DNA from: Propioniciclava soli
GTDB taxonomy: Bacteria > Actinomycetota > Actinomycetes > Propionibacteriales > Propionibacteriaceae
DNA length: 64,000 nucleotides
NCBI RefSeq assembly: GCF_014858005.1
Contig: NZ_JACYOT010000006.1
Location: 1-64,000, forward strand
Direction: 5' to 3'
Shown in pieces: positions 1 through 10,028 of this stretch. The translations under genes and the position numbers were made by a program. Every line of letters starts with the position of its first letter. Positions within the stretch are counted from its first letter, which is position 1. The notes under the pieces were generated by a model. It was given only the letters and a program-made list of their open reading frames with translations, was not told the origin of the DNA and searched no databases.

Positions 1-80
1 ATCAATCCTCTCCACCACCCCGCTGTCCCACAACAGGCTGACACGCAGGGCGCAACGCTGGGGAGGTGGGTTCGCGGCAG

Positions 81-140
81 GGTGGCGCCCGCTCGGACAG
101 GGAGGCGCCCGCTCGGACAGGGTGGCGACCGCTGCGACAC
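81..140. repeat. 20-bp tandem repeat, three units
   Basis: Three consecutive 20-base units sharing the core GGCGCCCGCTCGGACAG lie at 81-100, 101-120 and 121-140. The first two differ by one base and the third is degenerate. They sit in the 216-base gene-free left edge of the window, downstream of the TRAP-type gene that ends at 217. I see no credible gene in 1-216. The function is unknown; replication slippage is the simplest origin. Confidence 0.6.
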
Positions 141-216
141 GGGGCACCCGCACGCCGGGCGTCCTGGCCCGTGACCGGACCCTGCAAGAGCCCGACCCGC
201 CGAGCCCGCAGGTGTG

Positions 217-1215
217 TCAGCGCGCGGACGCCGCGTCGTACAGAGCCCGACGCTCGGGCGTCGTGACCACCGGCTCGGCGACCGGAGACAGCGCCGCCTC
301 GAATGCCAGCGGCTCGACCTCGTTGAACGTCGCCCCGTTGGCCTCCGCCGTGGCGCGCGCCTCGACCTCGGCCGCCGTCACGGCCTCGTTCACTGCGGCG
401 ACCGTCTCCGGCACGGCCGCGACGAGCGCCTCCCGGTCGGCCTGGGTCATGCCGGCGAGGGTGTCGGCGTCCATCACCAGATAGTCGGGCACCATCTGGT
501 GCTGGGTGAGCGCGACGAACGTGCCGCCCGCCAGCCCCAGCGACGCGAAGTCGGCGAGGGTGCCCTCCGCGCCCGTGATCGCGCCGGCGCCGAAGGCGGG
601 GGCCACCTGGTCGGACGCCAGCGGCACGGCCACGGCGCCGAGGGACTCCACGACCGCCACCTGAAGGTCGGACTGGCCGACGCTGACGCGCTGACCGGCG
701 ACGTCGGCCGGGGCGGCCACCGCGTGGTTGGCGAGCAGGTTGCGGGCCCCGCCGTACGCCCCGCCCAGCACGGTGACGCCCTCGCCCTCCAGCGATGCGT
801 AGAGGTCGCCCACCAGCTCGGCGTCGCCCAGGACGTCGGCCTGCTGGGCGGGGGAGTCGAAGACGTACGGCAGGTTGAAGACGCCGAAGTCGCCGTTGAT
901 CTCAGCCAGTTCCTCTCCGTCCACCAGGGTGAGCGCGACGCCGTCCTCGGCCGTCAGCGACGCCACGTCGCCGCCGCCCGCCTCGACAGCCAGGCTGTAC
1001 CGGCCCTCCGTCGCGTCCGACAGGCGCTGGCCGAGATCGGTCAGCGCGGCGTGCGCCGGGTCGGTCTCCCCTCCCGGGAGCCCGACGCGCAGCACCGTGG
1101 TGGTGGCGGATTCCGGAGCGGGAGCCGGGCCGGTCGTGCACGCCTGGAGCCCGACGGCGGCGACGGCGGCGAGGGCCAGGACGGGCAGGCTGCGAACGGG
1201 CGTGACGCGGGGCAT
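217..1215 (-). CDS. TRAP transporter substrate-binding lipoprotein, DctP family
   Basis: A predicted extracytoplasmic solute receptor of a TRAP (tripartite ATP-independent periplasmic) transporter, which binds an organic acid or sugar acid and delivers it to DctQ/DctM membrane proteins. The 332-residue product starts with a basic stretch, a hydrophobic segment and a lipobox ending LQAC, so Cys26 is the likely lipidation site. A DctP-like alpha/beta fold follows. The start at 1215 is chosen because GAGGAG lies 7 bases upstream and it gives a normal lipoprotein signal; a start 9 codons earlier lacks this. No dctQ or dctM is visible, so the partners are elsewhere or beyond the left edge. The ligand cannot be told from sequence. 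DctP-like architecture is clear; transport partners are unproven. Confidence 0.75.
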   Translation of the reverse strand: MPRVTPVRSLPVLALAAVAAVGLQACTTGPAPAPESATTTVLRVGLPGGETDPAHAALTDLGQRLSDATEGRYSLAVEAGGGDVASLTAEDGVALTLVDGEELAEINGDFGVFNLPYVFDSPAQQADVLGDAELVGDLYASLEGEGVTVLGGAYGGARNLLANHAVAAPADVAGQRVSVGQSDLQVAVVESLGAVAVPLASDQVAPAFGAGAITGAEGTLADFASLGLAGGTFVALTQHQMVPDYLVMDADTLAGMTQADREALVAAVPETVAAVNEAVTAAEVEARATAEANGATFNEVEPLAFEAALSPVAEPVVTTPERRALYDAASAR

Positions 1216-1296
1216 GGTGAATCTCCTCGTGGGTTGCTGCACCCTCGATCGTACGGCGCGCCGCCGCCCCGGTGCAGCCCGGAGGCGGCAACCGCC

Positions 1297-2247
1297 TCAG
1301 CCCGCCTGCGGCGACTCGGCGGCGCCGTAGGCGATCATCTGCAGCGTGTGCCGTGTTCCGATCGCGATCATCCAGCCGGTGAATGGCGCCAGCAGGCGTC
1401 CGGAGAGCCGGAACAGCCGATAGCTGCGGGTCAGCGTCAGTTCGCTCCCGCCGGGCGCGGCCACGATCTCGAAGCGGTCGTGCCGCAGCGGTTGGCCGGC
1501 GAACTCCCCATCGGTGATCTCCTCCAGCCAGGCGAGGCTGTGCCGCCCCTCGGATTCCCGCTGGGTGAGGTGGAAGCGGACGCCCATCGTGCTCCTCCCG
1601 ACGCGCAATCGGGCGGCCTCTCCGCCGGGGGTGACCTCGGCTCGGTCGGGGTCGTACGCCCACCATGTCAACGACACCGGATCGGCCAGCACCGCCGCCA
1701 ACCGCTCGGGAGGCAGCGATACGAACCCGCTGATGCGCACGGCCCGGGCCGGCGCGGGCAACAGGCCCGGGGTGGGTGGGACGGGTTCGGCGCGCACCGG
1801 GTCGTCCGACCCGGCACGCAGCTCGGGAACCAGCTCGTTCGGCGCCACGCCGTCGGCGTCCACGAGGCGGCGGACCTGCTCAGAGCCCTTCAGCAACCCG
1901 ACGAGCAGGGCGAAGGAGTCGGGCGCCTTGACGAGGTCGTCGTACAGCGCGCGGGCCGGGGCGGTGAACTGCACGTCGGCTTCGCCGAGATCGGTGAGCG
2001 GCCGGGGTGGCAGCTCCAGGGGGGTCGGATCGAGGCCGAGTGCGCGGACGCCGTCCGCCTGGGCCTCCTTCGCCCGCTCCCGCGCGGAGGCCAGGCTGAT
2101 GCCGTGGCGTCCGAGCAGGCGCGCGGCCGCCCCGCCCAGGGCGAGCAGCCCGAGGTAGAGGTGGTCGACGTCGATCGCGCGGGCGCCGGTGCGGGCCGAC
2201 TCGCGCCAGGCGGCGGTGATCCAGTGCATGGACAGGGCGATCTTCAT
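1297..2247 (-). CDS. Clp N-terminal-like domain fused to SRPBCC-type domain
   Basis: A 316-residue protein of unknown function. Residues about 10-75 resemble the Clp_N repeat found at the N terminus of ClpC/ClpA chaperones, with a pattern like IDVDHLYLGLL, which in those proteins recruits adaptors or substrates. Residues about 105-150 look like a second partial repeat and linker. Residues about 165-316 look like an SRPBCC (START/Bet v1-like) ligand-binding domain. No AAA+ motor is present, so it cannot be a Clp ATPase. It starts 3 bases after the small HTH gene stop, with GAGGAAG upstream, so the two are almost certainly co-transcribed. I infer a regulator/effector pair in which this protein may sense a hydrophobic ligand or protein stress. 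The domain calls come from pattern recognition and the SRPBCC call is the weaker one. Confidence 0.6.
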   Translation of the reverse strand: MKIALSMHWITAAWRESARTGARAIDVDHLYLGLLALGGAAARLLGRHGISLASARERAKEAQADGVRALGLDPTPLELPPRPLTDLGEADVQFTAPARALYDDLVKAPDSFALLVGLLKGSEQVRRLVDADGVAPNELVPELRAGSDDPVRAEPVPPTPGLLPAPARAVRISGFVSLPPERLAAVLADPVSLTWWAYDPDRAEVTPGGEAARLRVGRSTMGVRFHLTQRESEGRHSLAWLEEITDGEFAGQPLRHDRFEIVAAPGGSELTLTRSYRLFRLSGRLLAPFTGWMIAIGTRHTLQMIAYGAAESPQAG

Positions 2248-2250
2248 GGC

Positions 2251-2490
2251 TCACTTCCTCGATCGGGCGAGGCCGGGGGCGACCCGGCGGGAGAACTTCT
2301 TGTGCGCGGCCTGGCGCGTGACGCCCAGCTCGGCCGCGATGTCGGCCCACGTCAGGCCCGCGCGCAGCGCGCTTTCGACCTGAGCGAGTTCGAGGGCGTC
2401 GGTCAGGCGGCGCAGGGACGCCACCGCGGCGAGTCCGCGGCGCGGATCGGTGGTGTCGGACGCCAGCGCGGCGACCTCGGTGGGAATCAC
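2251..2490 (-). CDS. Small helix-turn-helix DNA-binding protein
   Basis: A 79-residue protein that is little more than one helix-turn-helix: helices around residues 30-45, then the HTH core GLTWADIAAELGVTRQAAHKKF near residues 45-65, and a basic tail. An ATG exists 8 codons upstream at 2514, but GTG 2490 is preferred. A near-perfect promoter, TTGACA at 2526-2521 and TAGATT at 2503-2498 with a 17-base spacer, ends 7 bases before it, giving a leaderless start. The gene leads an operon with the Clp_N/SRPBCC gene. TTGAC half-sites overlap the promoter, so I infer autoregulation. The protein probably binds as a dimer. Confidence 0.65.
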   Translation of the reverse strand: MIPTEVAALASDTTDPRRGLAAVASLRRLTDALELAQVESALRAGLTWADIAAELGVTRQAAHKKFSRRVAPGLARSRK

Positions 2491-2493
2491 GCC

Positions 2494-2536
2494 TGTCAAT
2501 CTAGGTTGACGCATGGCGTGTGTCAACCTGCGTTGC
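2494..2536 (-). promoter_or_regulatory. Promoter with overlapping TTGAC/GTCAA operator
   Basis: On the minus strand, TTGACA (2526-2521) and TAGATT (2503-2498) are separated by 17 bases, a near-consensus promoter for the small HTH gene. Overlapping it are repeated half-sites: GTCAATCTAGGTTGAC at 2495-2510, an inverted repeat with 7 of 8 arm positions paired, and CAAC-N4-GTTG at 2524-2535. The arrangement suggests a repressor site, most simply for the HTH protein itself. Confidence 0.55.
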
Positions 2537-2578
2537 TCACCGCGGGCGTCCGGTTCGGGTGTAGGTAGGGTGCAACGC

Positions 2579-2872
2579 ATGAGGATCGGTCCGCTCGAGG
2601 TCGCCGCGCTGCTCGCGCTCGCCGTCCTGCTGTTCCTGATGATTTCTTCCGGACGGAACCGGCGCCCGGCCCACGCCGAACTCGCCGAGCTGTTCGACGA
2701 CCCTGACGGGCCCAACCCCGGCCCCAACGCGCGGCGCTGGGCGCTCGGCGTCCTGTGGGAGGCCGGGGTGGATGCCGACAGCGACCCCGTCTACGCCATG
2801 AAGATCCTGCGGCAGGCCCAGCCCGGGTTGTCGCTGCAGGCGGCGCGTGCGCTGGTCAACGCCCTCGTCTGA
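2579..2872 (+). CDS. Small single-pass membrane protein, L7/L12-like tail
   Basis: A 97-residue protein with one N-terminal transmembrane helix (about residues 5-22) and a soluble tail. The tail ends YAMKILRQAQPGLSLQAARALVNAL, which weakly resembles the C-terminal domain of ribosomal protein L7/L12 (lysine-rich helix, then GL-x-x-A-x-x-LV). Similar small actinobacterial proteins with an L7/L12-like fold are annotated as hypothetical. The ATG at 2579 is chosen because the hydrophobic segment begins straight after it. It is divergent from the HTH gene and shares its promoter region. Function is unknown and I do not claim a ribosomal role. Confidence 0.55.
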   Translation: MRIGPLEVAALLALAVLLFLMISSGRNRRPAHAELAELFDDPDGPNPGPNARRWALGVLWEAGVDADSDPVYAMKILRQAQPGLSLQAARALVNALV

Positions 2873-2885
2873 GGTCGGCGCCACC

Positions 2886-2891
2886 TAAGCT
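2886..2891 (+). promoter_or_regulatory. -10 element for leaderless DUF3151 gene
   Basis: TAAGCT ends 7 bases before the GTG at 2899. There is no ribosome-binding site in the gap, so transcription is predicted to begin at or near the start codon. Confidence 0.4.
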
Positions 2892-2898
2892 GGCTCGC

Positions 2899-4735
<1,837 letters not shown>

Positions 4736-4739
4736 CGCC

Positions 4740-5177
4740 GTGACTCCGGTGAACGCGTCGGTGCCCGGCGCCGGCCGGGGCGTGACCACGCTCTACTACG
4801 ACCCCGACTGCGGTTTCTGCACCCGCGTCGGCACGTGGCTGGGCCGCTGGCTCAGCGTCCGGCCGCTGCCCACCGGGCGGGGAGCGGGGAGAGACGCCGA
4901 CGAAGCTGCAGCGGTGGCGGCCCAGGAACTGGCCGTGCTGGGCATCGACGCCGACCGGGTGCGCCGCGAGATTCCGGCGGTGCTGGCCTCGGGTGAGGTG
5001 CGCTACGGCGCGGCGGCGTTCGCCGCGGCGCTGGTCTCCGGACCGTGGTGGCTGCGCGGGCTCGGGTGGCTGCTGGCGGCTCCCGGGGTGAGCCAGATCG
5101 CCGAGCGGGTCTACCGCGGGGTCGCGGCGCGACGCCATCAGCTGCCGGGTGGCACGGCCGCCTGTCAGCTGCCCTGA
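4740..5177 (+). CDS. DCC-family thiol-disulfide oxidoreductase-like protein (DUF393)
   Basis: A 145-residue protein of the DCC family (DUF393), named for its DxxCxxC motif. Here DPDCGFC lies at about residues 21-27 after a short beta strand (TLYYD), as in thioredoxin-like folds. A hydrophobic helical region near residues 95-125 (WWLRGLGWLL) may touch membrane. The precise substrate of the family is not known. It starts 4 bases after purA; a second GTG near 4782 would remove a poorly conserved 14-residue N terminus and is a fair alternative start. Its 3' end overlaps the convergent M50 gene by 13 bases. Confidence 0.7.
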   Translation: MTPVNASVPGAGRGVTTLYYDPDCGFCTRVGTWLGRWLSVRPLPTGRGAGRDADEAAAVAAQELAVLGIDADRVRREIPAVLASGEVRYGAAAFAAALVSGPWWLRGLGWLLAAPGVSQIAERVYRGVAARRHQLPGGTAACQLP

Positions 5178-5878
5178 GCCCCGGGCACCAGCTGCCAGAT
5201 GGCCACGCCGAGGGCGGCGAGGCAGACTGCCCAGAAGCAGCCCACCCAACACCAGGCGGGCAGCCAGGTGAGGCGGGCGAGCTGGTCGGGGTCGCTGGTG
5301 CGATCAGCGCGGCTGTGACGCGCCCGCTGCAGGTTCACCAACGACCGCGGCGCGGCGAACAGCAGCACCCACACGAGCAGGTGGGCGGCGCTCGACAGCA
5401 CGTCCGCGGGCGCGAACCACGACAACGCGGCCACCCCGAGACCCGTGACCAACACCACCCACAGGCCGTACCAGTTGCGAATCAGCACCAACATCAGGGC
5501 ACACGTGAGTACCAGGGCCCACAGCACGCCTGCGGCGTGCCCGACGCCCAGCAGCCAGGCACCCGCCAACCCGACGACGGCAGGGGCGGGGTAGCCGGCG
5601 AACACCGTGGCCACCATCCCGAGCCCGCGCGGCCGGCCGCGACTGAGCGTGACCCCCGAGCTGTCCGAGTGCAGCCGGATCCCGCCGAGTTGCCGACCCG
5701 CGAGCGCCGCCACCAGAGCGTGCCCCGCCTCGTGGATGAGGGTCACCAGGTGACGCACCACGCGCCACCCCTGCGGCGCGGCGACGAGCGCGAGCGCGAC
5801 CACCGCCCAGGCCACGGTCCACGCCCAGGGCAGGGGCGGCTGGGTGGCGCTGGCGCGCTGCCAGAGGTCGGTGAGCAC
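5165..5878 (-). CDS. M50-type membrane zinc metalloprotease
   Basis: A 237-residue integral membrane protein with about five or six hydrophobic segments. It has the zinc-protease motif HEAGHALVA at about residues 49-57, the HExxH signature of M50 (S2P-like) intramembrane proteases. The second half carries several TM segments (around 95-130 and 155-180). It lacks a PDZ domain and is shorter than RseP-type proteases, resembling the small M50B-like proteins common in actinobacteria. Its substrate is unknown. The GTG start is weakly preceded by TACATC 7 bases upstream. It diverges from purD across a gap with a long inverted repeat. Confidence 0.75.
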   Translation of the reverse strand: MLTDLWQRASATQPPLPWAWTVAWAVVALALVAAPQGWRVVRHLVTLIHEAGHALVAALAGRQLGGIRLHSDSSGVTLSRGRPRGLGMVATVFAGYPAPAVVGLAGAWLLGVGHAAGVLWALVLTCALMLVLIRNWYGLWVVLVTGLGVAALSWFAPADVLSSAAHLLVWVLLFAAPRSLVNLQRARHSRADRTSDPDQLARLTWLPAWCWVGCFWAVCLAALGVAIWQLVPGAQGS

Positions 5879-5917
5879 GGCTCAAGATGTAGCAGGCGAG
5901 GCTGTGCGAGGGCGTCG

Positions 5918-6009
5918 GCGACGAAAAGGCGACACTCGATGCGCACGCGTGCCGGCCGCTGAGCGTGAATCCGTGACCGGTGCGACATCGAGTGTCGCCT
6001 TTTCGTCGC
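5918..6009. repeat. 24-bp perfect inverted repeat between divergent genes
   Basis: Arms at 5918-5941 and 5986-6009 are perfect reverse complements (one arm begins GCGACGAAAAGGCGAC), separated by 44 bases. The element lies between the starts of the M50 gene and purD, which diverge, so it is not an ordinary terminator. It ends 33 bases before the purD -10 hexamer. It could be a dispersed intergenic repeat or a regulatory cruciform. Confidence 0.75.
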
Positions 6010-6042
6010 TGGGCCGGTGATCACCGGTCTCGCCGGACCCCT

Positions 6043-6048
6043 TAGGCT
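6043..6048 (+). promoter_or_regulatory. -10 element for leaderless purD
   Basis: TAGGCT is followed by exactly 6 bases and then the GTG start at 6055. No Shine-Dalgarno sequence fits in the gap, so a leaderless transcript is predicted. Confidence 0.45.
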
Positions 6049-6054
6049 GGCCGG

Positions 6055-7332
<1,278 letters not shown>

Positions 7333-7363
7333 GCGGGGCGGCGGCACCCCGGGCCGGTCGGGG

Positions 7364-7942
7364 TCACCGCAGCCAGCCCGACAGCCACACCCGCGAGGTG
7401 GGGCCGAGCGCCAGGTCGTCCTGAAGCTCGCCCTCGCCGACATCGGGTAAACGGATACTGAGCACCGTTCCGACCTCGCCGGGAGCGGACTCCCAGGTGA
7501 GCACCGCGGTGGCCGACGCCTGCGGCTCCAGGGTGAGCGGGGTGAGTTCGGTGCGGCCGGCGTCCAGGCGCAGCGGATCGGTGAGCCCCTCACGGCCGCC
7601 GAACCACATGGCCGGCTCGGTGAGGGTGACCGGCTGGTCAGAGCAGTTGTCCGCGGTCAGCGTCATGCGGTGCACGCCTTGGCCGTGGTCGACGGGGGAG
7701 AAGTCGATGAGGGGCTCACCCGTCGTCGCACACACTGGCGACCACTCGTCGCGGCGCTGCGTCATCGCGATGTCGACCCCGCTACCCCGGGCCGCCTCGG
7801 GGGCTGAGGCAGGGGGGAGCAAGGGCTCGGGCGTGGGCCGGTTGAGCCCGGACAGGCCGATCGCCGCGCCCAGCGCAAGGATGACCGCGCAGCCGCTGAG
7901 AGTCGTTCGGGTGAGGTGGTGCACGGCACCAGCGTGTCCCAT
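7364..7942 (-). CDS. Predicted secreted or membrane-anchored protein, unknown function
   Basis: A 192-residue protein with an N-terminal hydrophobic segment (about residues 13-32) and an exported beta-rich region. Two Cys near residues 71 and 99 could form a disulfide. The C-terminal part (TLTADNCSDQPVTLTEPAMWFGG onward) has the feel of small actinobacterial Ig-like or DUF4232-like extracellular domains, but I cannot assign a family firmly. The ATG 7942 is used; a GTG 6 codons later also fits. It is divergent from the GntR operon, with 119 bases between them, and convergent with purD. Confidence 0.5.
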   Translation of the reverse strand: MGHAGAVHHLTRTTLSGCAVILALGAAIGLSGLNRPTPEPLLPPASAPEAARGSGVDIAMTQRRDEWSPVCATTGEPLIDFSPVDHGQGVHRMTLTADNCSDQPVTLTEPAMWFGGREGLTDPLRLDAGRTELTPLTLEPQASATAVLTWESAPGEVGTVLSIRLPDVGEGELQDDLALGPTSRVWLSGWLR

Positions 7943-8006
7943 TTCGCGGACGGAAGCATCGGCCCACGGTCACCGGTGGGCGGCACCCTCGTCTTTTCGT
8001 CTTTCC

Positions 8007-8048
8007 TTGCCACTCCCTGTATCTTCTGTCTATAGTGCATATAGACAG
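8007..8048 (+). promoter_or_regulatory. Promoter and palindromic operator of the GntR-ABC operon
   Basis: TTGCCA (8007-8012) and TATAGT (8031-8036) are spaced by 18 bases. Over the -10 lies a perfect inverted repeat CTGTCTATA-N5-TATAGACAG at 8026-8048. Its size and place match operators of YtrA-type GntR repressors, so self-repression by the downstream gene is likely. Confidence 0.7.
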
Positions 8049-8061
8049 CAAGGGAGGGTGC

Positions 8062-8460
8062 ATGCAAATCGACATCGTGGTGTCGAAGACCTCCGGGCTG
8101 CCCATCTACGAGCAGATCAAGGCCCAGCTCAAGGCCGCGATCCTGCTCGGACACATCGCCGAGGGTGAGGCGCTGCCGTCCATCCGGGGGCTGGCGCGCG
8201 ATCTGCAGGTGAGCATCATCACCACGACCCGCGCCTACTCCGATCTGGCGGCCGAGGGATTGGTCACGAACGTCCCCGGCAAGGGCAGTTACGTGCTGCC
8301 GCGCAACGCCGAGCTCGTCCGCGAGCGCGTCCTGCGCGAGATCGAGGAGCACTTCGCCGAGGCGGTCACGCAGGCCCGGCTGGTCGACCTCAGCGCGGCC
8401 GAACTCCACGCGGTTCTGGACGCCGCCCTCACCCCCTCCACCGAACAGGAGCAGTCATGA
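8062..8460 (+). CDS. GntR-family regulator, YtrA-like
   Basis: A 132-residue one-component repressor. Residues about 10-75 form the GntR winged helix (PIYEQIKAQLKAAILLGHIAEGEALPS..., then RGLARDLQVSIITTTRAYSDLAAEGLV), and the C-terminal part is only a short helical dimerisation tail. That architecture is typical of the YtrA subfamily, which lacks a large ligand domain and controls adjacent ABC exporters. The start 8062 has AGGGAGGG just upstream; an ATG at 8035 lies inside the operator. Its stop overlaps the ATPase start in ATGA. The inducing signal is unknown; relatives often respond to cell-envelope antibiotics. Confidence 0.85.
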   Translation: MQIDIVVSKTSGLPIYEQIKAQLKAAILLGHIAEGEALPSIRGLARDLQVSIITTTRAYSDLAAEGLVTNVPGKGSYVLPRNAELVRERVLREIEEHFAEAVTQARLVDLSAAELHAVLDAALTPSTEQEQS

Positions 8461-9284
8461 ATCCCCTTGAGCTGACCGGCGTCATCAAGCGCCGGGACGG
8501 CTTCACCCTCGGCCCCCTCGACCTCGTCGTCCCCCGCGGGTACGTCATGGGGTTCGTCGGGGCCAACGGTGCCGGCAAGACCACGACGATCAAGATCGCG
8601 CTGGGCCTGGTCCATGCCGACGAGGGTTCGGTGCGCCTGGTGGGTCACGATCGGGTGGGCGTCGTGCACGACCAGCCGGCCTACGTGGGGAAGTGGACGG
8701 CCGCGCAGGTCGGTCGCGCCGTCGCGCCGTTCCACCCGGCGTGGGATCCGGAGCGGTTCCGCGCGCTGCTCGACTGGGCCGGCATCGAGCCCACCCGGCA
8801 GGTCAAGGAGCTCTCGCGGGGCATGGGCATGAAGCTGCAGCTCGCCGTGGCCCTGAGCCATGCCGCCGAGCTGCTGATCCTGGACGAGCCCACCTCAGGT
8901 CTTGATCCGCTCGCCCGATCCGAGCTGCTGGAGATGCTCGCGGATTTCATGACGGACGAGCGTCACTCGGTGCTGTTCTCCACCCACATCACCAGCGACC
9001 TGGAGAAGATCGCTGACTACGTCACCGTCATCGAGCGCGGCCGGGTGGTCGCCTCCACGACGCGGGACGAGTTGGTCGACAGCTACCGCCTCGTGCGCGG
9101 TGCGGCGTCCGAGCTGGACGCCGACCTGCGACCCCTGGTTCACGGCCTGCGGGAGCACGGGGTGGGCTGGCAGGGCCTGATGGCCACCGAGGACACGGTG
9201 TCGCTCGGACGCCGCGCCGTCGCCGAGGTGCCCACCCTGGAGGAGATCGTCGTCCACCTCGCGAAGGAGCCCCGCCATGCGTGA
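8457..9284 (+). CDS. ABC transporter ATP-binding protein
   Basis: A 275-residue nucleotide-binding subunit of an ABC-2-type transporter. Walker A is GANGAGKTTT near residue 38, the signature region reads ELSRGMGMKLQLA (ABC signature LSRGM), and Walker B plus D-loop is LLILDEPTSGLDP. A switch His lies in FSTHITSDLEK. The C-terminal about 60 residues are an extra domain common in YtrB-like exporter ATPases. It is translationally coupled to the GntR gene (ATGA overlap) and overlaps the permease by 8 bases. The operon probably exports a compound or modulates envelope stress; the substrate is unknown. Confidence 0.9.
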   Translation: MNPLELTGVIKRRDGFTLGPLDLVVPRGYVMGFVGANGAGKTTTIKIALGLVHADEGSVRLVGHDRVGVVHDQPAYVGKWTAAQVGRAVAPFHPAWDPERFRALLDWAGIEPTRQVKELSRGMGMKLQLAVALSHAAELLILDEPTSGLDPLARSELLEMLADFMTDERHSVLFSTHITSDLEKIADYVTVIERGRVVASTTRDELVDSYRLVRGAASELDADLRPLVHGLREHGVGWQGLMATEDTVSLGRRAVAEVPTLEEIVVHLAKEPRHA

Positions 9285-9912
9285 TCTGGCGCCCATGCTG
9301 CGCCTCGACCTGCTCACGCTCGTGGCGTCCCGCAAGATGCTCGCGATCTACGTGCTCGTCGTGTGCTTTCTGGTCGCGGTGAACGGCGCGCTGGTCGCCC
9401 TGCCGATGATCGGGGTGGCGTCCATGATGGTGTGCCTCAACCTCTTCGGGACCATCGAGAACCACCGGCTCACCCAGCTGTACGGCTCGCTGCCGCTGCG
9501 GCGTCGCACCGTGATGGTGTCGCACTACGCGGTCACGGCCGTGCTGACCTGCGTGTTCGTGCTGCTCGGCGCGCTCGCGGCCGGGGTGGCCGCGTGGGTG
9601 CGGGCGGAACCCGCGGTCGGGGTGGCCGAGGGGGTCGGCACCCTGGGAGCCCTGCTCCTCGTGCTCGCGCTCGTGACGCCCGCGTATGTCGCCTGGGGGA
9701 CGCGGACCGGCGGCCTGGTGACCCTGGTGGTGGTCGCGACGGTCATCGGCGGGCTGTTGGCGTTCGGCGACAACCCCGTGCTGGCGGGCGCCCTGCGGGG
9801 CCTCGCGGGCGTGGGTCCGGAGGCGTCGTGGTGGGTGCTCGGCGCGGGGGTGCTCGCCCAGGCGGCGTCCCTGGTCGTGTCGATCGGCGTGTACACGCGG
9901 CAGGACCACTGA
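9277..9912 (+). CDS. ABC-2 type membrane permease
   Basis: A 211-residue membrane protein with about six hydrophobic segments, starting after a short cytoplasmic N terminus (MRDLAPMLRLDLLTL). It fits the small ABC-2 permeases paired with GntR/YtrB-type ATPases. It overlaps the ATPase gene by 8 bases, consistent with one operon and a heteromeric transporter. It is the third and last gene of the operon; purB follows after 116 bases with its own promoter signals. Confidence 0.8.
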   Translation: MRDLAPMLRLDLLTLVASRKMLAIYVLVVCFLVAVNGALVALPMIGVASMMVCLNLFGTIENHRLTQLYGSLPLRRRTVMVSHYAVTAVLTCVFVLLGALAAGVAAWVRAEPAVGVAEGVGTLGALLLVLALVTPAYVAWGTRTGGLVTLVVVATVIGGLLAFGDNPVLAGALRGLAGVGPEASWWVLGAGVLAQAASLVVSIGVYTRQDH

Positions 9913-10028
9913 CGTCGGACGCCGGCCGCTCGCGTCCGGACGCCGCACTGGGCCGGCTCCTGCGTCTGCCCCGCCCGTGGGAAGATGGTGCGCGTCCTAG
10001 CGATCGTCCCCCTGGCAGGAGCTGCCCC

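Noticed and set aside
1-216. Small ORFs at the left edge as genes
   Set aside because: They span tandem repeats, lack ribosome-binding sites and have Arg/Pro-rich composition.
2495-2510. GTCAA inverted repeat as an HspR or ClgR box
   Set aside because: It does not match the HspR inverted repeat (CTTGAGT-N7-ACTCAAG) or a clear ClgR site.
214-2568. Long plus-strand open frame (784 codons) across the TRAP and Clp_N genes
   Set aside because: It is antisense to well-supported genes, has Arg/Gly/Ala-biased composition and no domain; such frames are common opposite GC-rich genes.
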